A stretch of 42,669 bases of DNA from Clostridium oryzae (GCF_002029235.1 NZ_MZGV01000037.1:1-42669); one strand, 5' to 3'. Shown: positions 7,477 to 16,094, counted from the first letter of the stretch. Program-made: numbers and translations. Notes: a model not told the origin generated them from the letters alone.

Positions 7477-7529
7477 ACTGTGTCTCCTTTTATAGTGAAG
7501 ATAAACTAAGTTATCCGGACAATTTTCTA

Positions 7530-8363
7530 TTATATCAACTTATGAAAATGCGGCCTCATATTCTCGTATGTACAATGATATCGAAATCCCATATCGAATA
7601 ATACTTTCTTGGTATTTTCAATATGTGCACCTAGCTGTCCTTTTTTATGACTGTCGCTTCCAATCGTGATAATCTCACCGCCTAATTTTTTATATAAAGT
7701 AAGTATATCTTTGGATGGTGTCATATCCGTAAGTCCATATCTGTAGGATGACGTATTTACTTCTATTCCTTTTCCATCACGAATGACAATTTTTAAAATT
7801 TCATTAACTATGTCTGAAATCTTTTCAAACGGATATGTGCCATTTTTATCATATCTTATAATAATATCTAAATGTCCCAAAACACTATAATTTTTATATT
7901 GTTTTACAATTTCCAGCAGCTCTTGATAATATTTTTCGTTATATTCTTTCTGGCTCTTTCCTTTCTGAAAATCCTGTGTCCATAATTCCAAGTTATCTAT
8001 TTGATGCACAGATAGAATAATAAAATCAAATGGATATTTCACAAAGAGCTTTTCATATTGAGAAATTGTATGCACCTGTACTCCAAACTCCATTCCCTTT
8101 TTTATAGCAATCAAGTCACCATATAAATATTGTAATTCCTTAATCGTCTCAAAATATTCTGGATAATACACATTTGCCATAGGCATACCATCGCGATATT
8201 GAATTTCTTTCTTATCATTCCAGTCCAGCTTAACTCCATAATCTACATGATCCGTAAAACATATTTCTTCCATTTTTATTTGTATTGCATCTTTTACAAC
8301 CTCTTCCATTTCATAAACAGAATCATCGCTAAATTCTGTGTGAACATGATAATCAGCAAACAT
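7530..8363 (-). CDS. PHP-domain phosphatase, HisJ/HisK histidinol-phosphatase family
   Basis: About 277 residues beginning MFADYHVHTEFSDDS; AAGGG lies eight bases before this ATG (an ATG three codons earlier has no spacing). The HxH of YHVHT, CFTDHVD, a Glu in KKGMEFG, SVHQ, LGHLDI and a final GSDSH are the metal-binding motifs of the PHP superfamily. HisJ/HisK members hydrolyse histidinol phosphate, but the family also includes other small-molecule phosphatases. Here it sits four codons downstream of an MFS transporter with an AraC regulator, not among his genes, so a non-histidine substrate is possible. Confidence 0.82.
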   Translation of the reverse strand: MFADYHVHTEFSDDSVYEMEEVVKDAIQIKMEEICFTDHVDYGVKLDWNDKKEIQYRDGMPMANVYYPEYFETIKELQYLYGDLIAIKKGMEFGVQVHTISQYEKLFVKYPFDFIILSVHQIDNLELWTQDFQKGKSQKEYNEKYYQELLEIVKQYKNYSVLGHLDIIIRYDKNGTYPFEKISDIVNEILKIVIRDGKGIEVNTSSYRYGLTDMTPSKDILTLYKKLGGEIITIGSDSHKKGQLGAHIENTKKVLFDMGFRYHCTYENMRPHFHKLI

Positions 8364-8376
8364 TTTCTTCATCCCT

Positions 8377-9537
8377 TCAAGCAGTTTTTTTTACCAGCAA
8401 TTCATGCATCATCACCATTAATAAAAGAATGATTAGCAAATATACCGGCAGCAAAACAATATTTATATGCTTTGCAATTAAGCCGAATAGCGGCGGCATC
8501 ACACAGGTTCCCACATATGCACTTGCCATCTGAACCCCGATGATTGCCTGTGACTTATCCGCACCAAAACGGGACGGAGTGGAGTGAATAATACATGGGT
8601 AGATTGGCGCACATCCAAAACCAAAGAAAAACAAGCCGACCAAAGATATTACTTCATTTAACGGCAGTAACATCATAATAATACCAGCCGCAATGATTCC
8701 CTGCCCCAGACGAATCATTTGTAAATCGCTTAATTTCATACTTATAAATCCACTTAATACCCTCCCAATGGTAATACCAATAAAAAACATACTTGCAAAA
8801 CCAGCCGCTGTCTCAATTGAAAATCCTTTGATCAGGGTAAGATAACTGCTTGCCCATAAGCCGGTCGTCTGTTCCAAAGCACAGTAGCAAAAGAAACAAA
8901 GCATTACTTCTTTTGCTCCAGAAATCTGAATTACCTCTTTCAAAGGCAATGCTTTTCCCGCTAAAATATCATTCTCTTCTGCCGTCCCTTTTTGGTTCTT
9001 CCATAACGGCAGGCTAAAAAACAAAACTACTGCAAAAGCAATCTGTAAAAAGGAAATATACTGATAACCTGCATTCCAATTCTGACCATGCTTCAAGGCA
9101 TATCCCATCATATAAGGCCCAATAGTTGCGCCGATTCCCCACATACAATGAAGCCAACTCATATGTCTGCTTGCATAGTGAAGTGCTACATAATTATTCA
9201 AGGATGCATCAACACTACCTGCTCCAAGTCCGTAAGGAACTGCCCAGAAACAAAGCAAACCAAATGAGTGTGAACTGGAAAAGCCAAATAAAGCAACTGC
9301 CGTCATAGTAATGCTGATGGTCGTTATCTTTCCGGTTCCAAATTTACGGGTAAGTTTATCACTCTGTAAACTTGAAACAACGGTTCCGATTGCAATAATC
9401 ATAGAAATGACGCCTATGTATGAAATCGGCACCCCAAATTCCATATACATGGATGGCCATGCCGAACCCAATAAGGAATCGGGCAATCCAAGACTAATAA
9501 ATGCAATATAGATAATTACTAACAGTAATTGAAACAT
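8377..9537 (-). CDS. MFS transporter
   Basis: A 386-residue membrane protein starting MFQLLLVIIYIAFISLGLPD, chosen because AGAAGGAGA lies five bases upstream; an earlier frame extension has no ribosome site. It has about 12 hydrophobic segments in two halves, with the MFS loop DKLTRKFGTGK between helices 2 and 3. The pattern resembles the sugar/drug permease branch of the MFS. It is co-transcribed with the PHP phosphatase and divergent from an AraC regulator, suggesting a small inducible uptake or efflux unit. Substrate unknown. Confidence 0.82.
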   Translation of the reverse strand: MFQLLLVIIYIAFISLGLPDSLLGSAWPSMYMEFGVPISYIGVISMIIAIGTVVSSLQSDKLTRKFGTGKITTISITMTAVALFGFSSSHSFGLLCFWAVPYGLGAGSVDASLNNYVALHYASRHMSWLHCMWGIGATIGPYMMGYALKHGQNWNAGYQYISFLQIAFAVVLFFSLPLWKNQKGTAEENDILAGKALPLKEVIQISGAKEVMLCFFCYCALEQTTGLWASSYLTLIKGFSIETAAGFASMFFIGITIGRVLSGFISMKLSDLQMIRLGQGIIAAGIIMMLLPLNEVISLVGLFFFGFGCAPIYPCIIHSTPSRFGADKSQAIIGVQMASAYVGTCVMPPLFGLIAKHINIVLLPVYLLIILLLMVMMHELLVKKTA

Positions 9538-9648
9538 ATTGATCTCCTTCTCTTTTTTGTGATATAATAATATCATCATTCAACGAACTTTTATATAATA
9601 TTTCACTCGAAATTATATAATAAAATCGTCAAAGAGAAGGTATCTTGT

Positions 9649-10545
9649 ATGAGCATAGCAAAATGTAATGTAACAGTGAATTCTTCCGGTGAAGAAGTTC
9701 AAAAGCATGGAACGTCAGAATTCCCGATTGCTTTTTATGAGGAAAACTTATCAAGCTATTCTATTCCCTGGCACTGGCACGAAGATTTTGAGATTATATG
9801 GGTAATCTCAGGATCGATAAAAGTATCTGTTAATAGCACAGAACATATCCTAAACAAAAATCAAGGGATATTTATCAATGCAGGCTTTCTTCATTCCATT
9901 CATGCAACAAACGATGGCGAATACGTTTTAAGATCCATTGTTTTTCATCCAAGGCTAATCGGAAGCATAGATAGTATATACTGGCAAAATTATATTGAGC
10001 CGATTATCCAGAATAAAAATCTGCCATACATTTTATTAGACCCATTCATTAACTGGCAGGACAAAATACTCGCTTACTCGATTTCTGTATGGAACAGACT
10101 TTATAACACTGAAAATGGTTTTGAAATATATGTCAGGAACGAATTATCGCAATTGATTCTAATTGTGCTAACAAATCATTCCATATGTGAAGCAAAACCC
10201 AGCATTCGAAATCTTCGAAATGCCGATCGAATAAAAACCATGCTTCAATACATTCAGATGCATTTTTCAGAAACCATAACCATCTCTACTTTAGCAAGGG
10301 TAGCGCTGATCAGTGAAAGCGAAGTTCTGCGCTGTTTTCACCGTACAATCCATTCCACACCGAATCAGTACCTGAAACAATATCGAATCCAAAAAGCATG
10401 TCAAATGTTAATCGATACAGATATGACTTCTATCGATATTGCCTTTCAATGCGGATTTCAAAGCAGCAGCTACTTTACGAAAACTTTCCGAGAACAGATT
10501 GGCTGTACCCCTTTGGAGTACAGAAAAAGGGATCAGCAATGCTAA
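9649..10545 (+). CDS. AraC-family regulator with cupin sensor domain
   Basis: 298 residues. The N-terminal half is an AraC-type cupin (WHWHEDFEIIWVISGSIKVS, then HILNKNQGIFINAGFLHSI). The C-terminal 100 residues contain the two helix-turn-helix units of AraC proteins (ETITISTLARVALISESEVL and SIDIAFQCGFQSSSYFTKTF, ending RKRDQQC). It is divergent from the MFS-phosphatase pair across a 111-base gap and likely controls it. GAGAAGG precedes the ATG. Confidence 0.88.
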   Translation: MSIAKCNVTVNSSGEEVQKHGTSEFPIAFYEENLSSYSIPWHWHEDFEIIWVISGSIKVSVNSTEHILNKNQGIFINAGFLHSIHATNDGEYVLRSIVFHPRLIGSIDSIYWQNYIEPIIQNKNLPYILLDPFINWQDKILAYSISVWNRLYNTENGFEIYVRNELSQLILIVLTNHSICEAKPSIRNLRNADRIKTMLQYIQMHFSETITISTLARVALISESEVLRCFHRTIHSTPNQYLKQYRIQKACQMLIDTDMTSIDIAFQCGFQSSSYFTKTFREQIGCTPLEYRKRDQQC

Positions 10546-10556
10546 TCCCTCTTTCT
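10528..10556 (+). terminator. Terminator at the end of the AraC gene
   Basis: AGGGAT-c-AGCA-a-TGCT-a-ATCCCT forms a near-perfect stem, followed by CTTTCT. It overlaps the last codons of the gene. Confidence 0.6.
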
Positions 10557-10627
10557 AATGTAATGAAAAGTTAGACACGACGACCAACTGATATTCGGCA
10601 AAAACATTGAATTTTTCTATTTCGAAT

Positions 10628-11050
10628 CTACATATTAAAATCTTCTGCATCTTTTACGGGGTACCCTTTAGTAATCAGGGCTTTAGCAAAAAGTCCCTGA
10701 CCAGATATTAGCTTCCCGGTAAATGTTCCATCATATATATTGTTAACTCCGCAAGTTGGACTTCTTGACTGCAAAATAGCCAAATCAATTTTTTCTCCTT
10801 CTATTTTTTCTAATGCAAGCGCAACTGCTTTCCTATAATCAGAATCAACATTATTTCCCTTATCATCCATCACTACTTCATCAACAATCTCAGCACATGG
10901 TCGGGGAATAGGCATATTGGCTAACATTTCAGGACAAATACTGAGAACCTCTTTTCCTTTTAGATATTCAATCACAGCTTCATTGCGATTGTTTCTTCCA
11001 TTATATTTACAATTACATCCTAGTACACATGCACTTACTAATACTTTCAT
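10628..11050 (-). CDS. DUF523 family protein
   Basis: A 140-residue protein starting MKVLVSACVLGCNCKYNGRN, with AGGAG nine bases upstream. The motifs CKYNG, CPEMLANMPIPR and LQSRSPTCG(V) define DUF523, a family with conserved Cys residues and no firmly assigned reaction. It is followed in the cargo block by a nitroreductase gene read in the same direction; spacing is about 30 bases, so the two probably share a transcript from the nitroreductase promoter. Confidence 0.82.
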   Translation of the reverse strand: MKVLVSACVLGCNCKYNGRNNRNEAVIEYLKGKEVLSICPEMLANMPIPRPCAEIVDEVVMDDKGNNVDSDYRKAVALALEKIEGEKIDLAILQSRSPTCGVNNIYDGTFTGKLISGQGLFAKALITKGYPVKDAEDFNM

Positions 11051-11080
11051 ACTCAACAACTCCTATGGAAGACTTTTACC

Positions 11081-11605
11081 TTAATCTATATATTTCTCAT
11101 ACATCACCGTTTCGCTTATTTCTTTGCGTTGGGCAATATGACGCTCTGGACTTAAAAAGCCTTTTTCTGGATACCCCATTAAGAGTAAAGCTGTCGGTTC
11201 TATGTACTCTGGTAAATGAAATTCATTGCTTATAATTGCGGGATCAAACAAACCAACCATTACGCTTCCAATATTTAATTCTCTTGCTGCCAACATCAGG
11301 TGGTCACAGACAATACCTATATCCAAATCGCCAGAACATTTTTGATCAAATGGCCGTATTAATTCATCCCGTCGATCCCGACACACGATAAAAACACACT
11401 TAGAACCAAACGTTTGATAAGCCTTTTTAATTTTTAAAATGTTTTCTTCACTTTGAACAACAATAATCCTTTGTGGTTGTTTATTACAGGCTGTAGGGGC
11501 GACACGTCCAGCCGATAAAATCTGATTTAAGTCATCTTTTGGAATCTGTGCTCCCGTAAAGCCGCGTGTTGTGCAGCGTTGTTTTGCCAGTGTTAAAAAA
11601 TCCAT
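11081..11605 (-). CDS. Nitroreductase family protein (FMN-dependent)
   Basis: 174 residues starting MDFLTLAKQRCTTRGF, with TAGGAGGA seven bases upstream; a longer frame exists but runs through the operator region. The Arg-rich N-terminus (RCTTRGFTG), the LSAGRVAPTACNKQPQRIIV segment that holds FMN, the DIGIVCDHLMLAARELNIGS segment and the C-terminal LLMGYPEKG are standard for small nitroreductases. These reduce nitro, quinone or related compounds with NAD(P)H. Divergent from a TetR regulator, with two operator-like palindromes between them. Confidence 0.88.
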   Translation of the reverse strand: MDFLTLAKQRCTTRGFTGAQIPKDDLNQILSAGRVAPTACNKQPQRIIVVQSEENILKIKKAYQTFGSKCVFIVCRDRRDELIRPFDQKCSGDLDIGIVCDHLMLAARELNIGSVMVGLFDPAIISNEFHLPEYIEPTALLLMGYPEKGFLSPERHIAQRKEISETVMYEKYID

Positions 11606-11623
11606 TATTCTTCCTCCTATATA

Positions 11624-11638
11624 CGAATGATTATTCAC
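11624..11638. promoter_or_regulatory. TetR operator-like site 1
   Basis: CGAATGATTATTCAC, an imperfect dyad (GAAT...ATTC). It is related to the second site at 11680-11695 and lies 18 bases before the nitroreductase ATG. Confidence 0.5.
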
Positions 11639-11679
11639 ATTATTATTATAGTACCCGCATTGATAGATGTCAACAAAAT

Positions 11680-11695
11680 GCGAATAATGATTCAC
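11680..11695. promoter_or_regulatory. TetR operator-like site 2
   Basis: GCGAATAATGATTCAC, the same dyad pattern as site 1. It is placed nearer the divergent TetR gene. Two matching palindromes in one intergenic gap fit autoregulation plus control of the nitroreductase. Confidence 0.5.
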
Positions 11696-11747
11696 ATTTC
11701 ATTGACCTGATTTAAAGTTCCAAGTATAATAAAAAAGAGGTGATATT

Positions 11748-12344
11748 ATGAATGATGTAAGAGAACCCATTCAAAAACGTTCTATTGAAACAAAGAAAAA
11801 AATACTAGATGCCGGGTTTGCCCTTTTTTGCGAAAAAGGATATTATAAAACCAATACAATTGAGATTGCCAAACGTGCTGGTATCTCAACAGGAGCGCTA
11901 TATAGTTACTTTAAAGATAAGAAACAAATATACATTGCTGCTTTTCACGATTATCTTGAAAATATTTCAGGCCATTTACTTGAAAAATTAAGTTTGCAAC
12001 AACCTTTTTCACTAGCTAGTTTTGTCGAAAATTGGATCTGTTATTATATTGACTTATATGCCGATACCAGTCACGCTCTGGCTCAGTTAAGAATGATGAT
12101 ATCAGAAGATACTGATATCAATCGTCATTTTTCCAATTTTGAAAATGAATATTTTTTAAAAATTAAAGAGCTATTAAATAAAAATGGCATAACGCAAGAT
12201 GACTTATTTGAAAAAGTTTACACTTGCTGCATTTTAATTGATGCTCTTAGACAGGAAAAATCTGCATTTTCACACAACGGCTTAGACTTCAATATTTTTA
12301 AAGACCAAGTAACCAAAACTGTCATTGTATTATTGTCAAGTTGA
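11748..12344 (+). CDS. TetR-family regulator
   Basis: 198 residues with a typical TetR N-terminal DNA-binding domain: KKILDAGFALFCEKGYYKTN, then EIAKRAGISTGALYSYFKDK. The remaining residues are an all-helical ligand domain with no recognisable subfamily marks. GAGGTG precedes the ATG. It is divergent from the nitroreductase gene with two shared palindromes between, so it is probably the repressor of the nitroreductase-DUF523 pair. Confidence 0.88.
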   Translation: MNDVREPIQKRSIETKKKILDAGFALFCEKGYYKTNTIEIAKRAGISTGALYSYFKDKKQIYIAAFHDYLENISGHLLEKLSLQQPFSLASFVENWICYYIDLYADTSHALAQLRMMISEDTDINRHFSNFENEYFLKIKELLNKNGITQDDLFEKVYTCCILIDALRQEKSAFSHNGLDFNIFKDQVTKTVIVLLSS

Positions 12345-12495
12345 TTTTTTATTAAGGGCTAATAAAATCGCAGAGCAAGTCTATTTTTCTGTATGGCAAT
12401 TCAATTTGTCATTTGATAACTCTATCTATGTAATCTATCAAGGGGTGTAAATGAGAGACTTCAATTAATTCGGAAGCTCTTTCAGACGCAAAGAT

Positions 12496-12521
12496 GGCGT
12501 AAGAAATTGCTTTCTTACGCC
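12496..12521. other. Perfect hairpin in a 398-base stretch without genes
   Basis: GGCGTAAGAAA, loop TTGC, TTTCTTACGCC: an 11-bp stem without a following T run. It may act as a bidirectional stop after the TetR gene. The rest of 12345-12742 shows no convincing reading frame or other structure. Confidence 0.4.
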
Positions 12522-12742
12522 GGTATTAGCCACAGGTCTAGAGGTCAGGTCTTACCTTTTTCAACTTGTTCAGTTCCCTCGCAAACACATATCAATATTC
12601 CATTGTATTAGATAAGGACATTTTCCTTTGGAAAGCGTCATTATTATATCAAAATATACTCCAATCCAAAATCCTTCGCAAAAGTCGTAAACATCTATTA
12701 ATCCTTCATATTTTCAGACTTTTTACTAAAAAACCATCTCAT

Positions 12743-13326
12743 TCAGGAAAAGAAAGGCATTTGATACAGAAAAAAGGCAATAGCAGGTCCTATACACAGT
12801 GATATTAATGTTGTAATCAATTTTTTATGCATAAGAATTATAGCACAAATTAAAAATATTATCTCACAATACATATCATCATGATTACTGGACATAATTT
12901 GCAAAAGCATTACCGAAATAACACCTGCTGATAGTAATACCGCTAAGATATTATCTTGCTTTATTTTATGACATAAAACGGCCAAAAACGGCGATATTGC
13001 GGTAATTGTATACCAAATTAACATATAGCTATTAACATTAACATGAATCAATAAATGGTATATATGAAATGTAATATTTAGACTTAAGAAAAAAACAAAA
13101 CTCTAATTGCAGCTGAAATAGATTTTTCGCTTTTTAATGAAATAAATAATGCAATAAGGATCCATATACCAAAATTTGAAAGAATCGCATTTACATTTAT
13201 TTGACCTAAGAAGAAATTGATATGGATATGCCTATTGTCTATATAGGCCGAAAAAAGACCTAATAAAACACCAACCACTGTAACGCTTAGTATGGGAATG
13301 ACATTCTTTTTTGTTATTTTATTCAA
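12743..13326 (-). pseudogene. Membrane protein gene broken by one frameshift
   Basis: The first frame starts at a TTG with GGAGGG eight bases upstream and reads NKITKKNVIPILSVTVVGVL. It continues to AAIRVLFFS and a stop. Shifting by one base in the adjacent T run (seven A on the plus strand at about 13087-13095) restores LSLNITFHIYHLLIHVNVNS, which flows into the rest of a multi-helix membrane protein ending YQMPFFS. The whole would be about 195 residues with five or six membrane segments. The family is not recognised with certainty. The homopolymer position means a sequencing error could also explain it. Confidence 0.6.
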
Positions 13327-13401
13327 CTTTATAACCCTCCAAATTATATAAATAGCGAGTAATATCCATTCGCATTTTTCCATGATACATCTATTTATTT
13401 G

Positions 13402-13537
13402 CTAAATGAGATTGCAGTGTGTAACTGTAGCAATAATAATTAACGCAACGCCTGAACCAAACCATAACCCAACGAAATGGGACAACATCTGCTAAAGGCC
13501 CAAAAATCGCCATACCAATAGGCAAAAAACCGGAGTA
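13402..13537 (-). pseudogene. C-terminal remnant of an MFS transporter
   Basis: The minus strand reads YSGFLPIGMAIFGPLADVVP and continues to FRWVMV. After a one-base shift it reads GSGVALIIIATVTHC to a stop. FGPLADVVP with the following hydrophobic helix is the end of an MFS efflux protein. Everything upstream is missing. Confidence 0.5.
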
Positions 13538-13553
13538 GATTATTTTTGTATTC

Positions 13554-13730
13554 CATTGTTTTTATCCATATTTGCATTATACTTTGCGATGAACTTAATG
13601 GCAACCATAGCTCCATATATCTTGCCTCTGGAGTCGTATCATAGTACATCTCGGCAGCGAAATTACCGTAAATGCTTACAGTTTCACCATCATCACCGCA
13701 CACAGACAGACATAATGACCACGTATTCAC
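13554..13730 (-). pseudogene. Fragment resembling a GyrI-like effector-binding domain
   Basis: The stretch IYGNFAAEMYYDTTPEARYM followed by ELWLPL has the rhythm of the last strands of GyrI-like effector-binding domains found in AraC-type regulators. It has no N-terminal part, overlaps the start of the IS fragment and runs into the MFS remnant. Assignment is weak. Confidence 0.28.
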
Positions 13731-14001
13731 GCCGAAGTATCAGCGAAAGATAATCTATTATCAATTGAGGGACGACATACGGCAAATCATAAGAGATTTA
13801 TGCAAAAGGAAGGGAATTGCGATCATAGAAGGACATATAATGCCCGACCATATTCATTTGCTTCTCTCAATTCCACCAAAATACAGTATATCGCAAATCA
13901 TGGGATATCTCAAAGGAAAAAGTGCGATAATGATTTTCGATAGACATGCAAATTTAAAATACAAATTTGGTAATCGGAATTTTGGGGCGGAAGGATATTA
14001 A
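13720..14001 (+). pseudogene. Second IS200-type tnpA fragment, truncated at both ends
   Basis: Reads HVFTPKYQRKIIYYQLRDDI and continues through the HUH motif (PDHIHLLL) and MGYLKGKSAIMIFDRHANLK to NFGAEGY and then a stop. It lacks the first dozen residues and the catalytic Tyr region. It differs clearly from the tnpA split by the ICE but stops at the equivalent codon (GGATATTA). It marks the right edge of the cargo block next to the relaxase. Confidence 0.75.
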
Positions 14002-14056
14002 AAGCAAACCACAATTTTTGTGCCATTTTTGGGGCTTACGCTAACCCGCAAGCAGG

Positions 14057-14140
14057 GCAAGTGTATTGACACTTGCACATTTTTAAGAATTTCCCTGCGG
14101 TCAACTCTTAAAAATTGCTTGTTGGGGCAAGCCGCCCCAA
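14057..14140. other. Three consecutive inverted repeats beside the relaxase gene (oriT candidate)
   Basis: GCAAGTGT-attg-ACACTTGC (14057-14076), ATTTTTAAGA paired with TCTTAAAAAT (14079-14115) and TTGGGGC-aagcc-GCCCCAA (14122-14140) follow each other in the 200-base gap after the relaxase stop. Origins of transfer often have such arms around the nick and lie beside the relaxase gene. No nick-site consensus was confirmed. Confidence 0.35.
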
Positions 14141-14148
14141 ACCCTGCG

Positions 14149-14173
14149 ACTTCGGGCCAATTTGGCCCGAAGT
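14149..14173. repeat. ICE palindrome, copy 4
   Basis: Consensus arms with T as the centre base. It is 33 bases beyond the relaxase stop codon. Confidence 0.9.
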
Positions 14174-14206
14174 CGGTGCGTTGCACCTCATGTTGCGTCA
14201 TGTTCG

Positions 14207-15607
14207 CTATCGCTCCATTTCCTTATTTTTCTGCGCGTCCGTCAGGCCGAGCAGGTGGTCTATATTGCTTTTCACCGTAACAATTTCCTGCATGGCCTTT
14301 TTGGTTTCCCGGTACTCCCGGTAAGCCTTTTTCTTATCTGCCGATAACCGCTGGAACTCCGCTTTGAGCGTATCCATTTTGGGGAGCTTCGCCCCGGACA
14401 GCAAACGCCGGAAGATGTCCTGCGCCGCCCGGTAGGCGGCAATATCCGCTTCATGCTCCGCAAGATATTTCTTGCTGTACTTCGCCGCCTTGTACCCCTC
14501 AAATACAGAACGGGTTTTAGCATAATCCACCACCGCTGCCTTTAGCTCCGCATTGACACGCATAGCGGCTTCGGTGGCTTTTATGCTGTCTGAAAGCGTA
14601 TGGAAACGGTCGGTAAGCTCCGCGGTCTTTTGCTCCAAATCTGCATATTCCAGCAAACCATTTTCCTGCAAATACTGTAAAGCTGCCGCCATCTGCTTGA
14701 GGTTGAATACCTTTGCCCAGCGTTCATAAGCCGGTCCTTTTTCGGCTTTCATACGGGCTTGAATATCCACAATCAGATTGACCTTGCGCCGTTCCTGCGG
14801 AGCGGCTTTTCCCTCAATCGCCGCTTGTATATCCTCCTGCCCGTAGCCCTTGCCAAGCGTAGAAGCACGGAGCCGGGTAAAGCGTTCCTGCCCCTCTGCC
14901 CGAAAGCTGATCGTGCCGCCGCGCCCCTGCTTGATTTCATAGCCAGCCGCCGTCATTGCCTGTAAAAAAGTGTCCATATCCGGCGGCTTCGTTGCAAGAC
15001 AAATATCAATTTGTGCCTTTAATTTTTCTTGAAAGGTAGGCGGTTTATGACCTCCCAGCCATTCCCCGTAATGCTTGAATTTCCCCTTGCTGTGGCGTTT
15101 CGGATTGGTAATAACAGACAGTCCGTTTTCAAGGCATATCCGGTCGGAAAGCCGCCGCACCGCACGGGCAGAACCGATAAAATCCCGGAATTTCCGGGTG
15201 CAGTCCAGTGAGGTGGAATTGTAGTAAATATGGCAATGAGGGTGGGGGCGGTCAGCATGGGAAACCACGAAAAAGGCGTGTCGCCCTTTTGTCCAGCGCA
15301 TAGCAAGGTCATAGCTGATTTTAAGAGCGGTTTCCGGGTCTGTTTCGCCGGGCGGGAATGCCTGTCGGATTTGATAATACAGCACATCATTCTCCCGTTT
15401 TTGCTCCCGCCCGGTAATAGCCTTATATTTTGCTTTGGAGAGTAAAAATTCTGCGTCAGCCGTGGCAGGGTCACATTCATAGGCAAGAATTAAATCTCCG
15501 TTGCGGGTCTTATCTGGATTTTTCCCGTAGTCAAAACCGTCCTTTAAAGTTTCCATAATGGTCATGCCACTTCCCGTGTGACGGGTCATAAGGCGGGTGG
15601 TTGCCAT
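14207..15607 (-). CDS. MOBP-type relaxase
   Basis: 466 residues. The N-terminal 200 residues form a relaxase domain: conserved Tyr in the first 30 residues, ALKISYDLAMRWTKGRHAFF, then the His triad in HADRPHPHCHIYYN (residues 117-130). The C-terminal half is helical and charged. Such enzymes nick the transfer origin, stay covalently bound to the 5' end and are exported with the strand through VirD4. The sequence follows the relaxases of Tn1549 and CTn4-type elements. GAAAGGAGG precedes the ATG. It is probably expressed with the CD1845-like gene from the promoter at 16034-16073. Confidence 0.9.
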   Translation of the reverse strand: MATTRLMTRHTGSGMTIMETLKDGFDYGKNPDKTRNGDLILAYECDPATADAEFLLSKAKYKAITGREQKRENDVLYYQIRQAFPPGETDPETALKISYDLAMRWTKGRHAFFVVSHADRPHPHCHIYYNSTSLDCTRKFRDFIGSARAVRRLSDRICLENGLSVITNPKRHSKGKFKHYGEWLGGHKPPTFQEKLKAQIDICLATKPPDMDTFLQAMTAAGYEIKQGRGGTISFRAEGQERFTRLRASTLGKGYGQEDIQAAIEGKAAPQERRKVNLIVDIQARMKAEKGPAYERWAKVFNLKQMAAALQYLQENGLLEYADLEQKTAELTDRFHTLSDSIKATEAAMRVNAELKAAVVDYAKTRSVFEGYKAAKYSKKYLAEHEADIAAYRAAQDIFRRLLSGAKLPKMDTLKAEFQRLSADKKKAYREYRETKKAMQEIVTVKSNIDHLLGLTDAQKNKEMER

Positions 15608-15635
15608 GTCGTTTCCTCCTTTCCTCGAAAAAACA

Positions 15636-15660
15636 ACTTCGGGCCAAGTTGCCCCGAAGT
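15636..15660. repeat. ICE palindrome, copy 5
   Basis: One mismatch (GCCCC for GGCCC in the right arm). Between the relaxase and CD1845-like genes. Confidence 0.9.
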
Positions 15661-15686
15661 TGCCCGGCAGTTCTGTTATGCCGCTG

Positions 15687-15986
15687 TTAGCTTACAATGA
15701 AAAAGCGAAGCGAATTGTTTAGGCTGTGCAGTCCGTCAATGAGGTATTCCGCAATGGCGGGAATCCCAAGGGGTGAAATTAAAAACGACAGGAACAGGAA
15801 CACGCCGAAGCCCAGCTTTTCACCGCTTATCAGCAGGGCAATACTGATAAGAACGCCTATCCCGGAAACTACCTGTAAGAGAGCGGCGGCATAGCAGAAC
15901 ACAAATTCAATCATGGGTGTTATTATCGTCAACAGAACCACAAACGGCGCGGCGATAATCTTAAATATCAGCTTGATAAACTTCAT
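15687..15986 (-). CDS. CD1845-like small membrane protein
   Basis: 99 residues, starting MKFIKLIFKIIAAPFVVLLT, with three or four hydrophobic segments that fill most of the chain. AAAGGAGA precedes the ATG. It matches in place, length and character the CD1845 family of conjugative transposons, encoded just upstream of the relaxase. Function unknown; probably an inner-membrane accessory of transfer. Confidence 0.68.
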   Translation of the reverse strand: MKFIKLIFKIIAAPFVVLLTIITPMIEFVFCYAAALLQVVSGIGVLISIALLISGEKLGFGVFLFLSFLISPLGIPAIAEYLIDGLHSLNNSLRFFIVS

Positions 15987-16033
15987 AAAAAATCTCCTTT
16001 CATTGAGTGGCTTTCTTGTTGTATCCTACCTAT

Positions 16034-16073
16034 ATTTTACCATTTTGGGCAGGGTGCAACAATGTTGTCGAGG
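16034..16073 (-). promoter_or_regulatory. Promoter of the CD1845-relaxase pair with shared operator-like motif
   Basis: Read leftwards: TTGTTG, 17 bases, TAAAAT, with CCTCGACAACATTGTT across the -35. The same 16 bases occupy the same place in the recombinase promoter, 11.9 kb away. Confidence 0.62.
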
Positions 16074-16094
16074 CCGCACCGATCTTGTCCCGGG

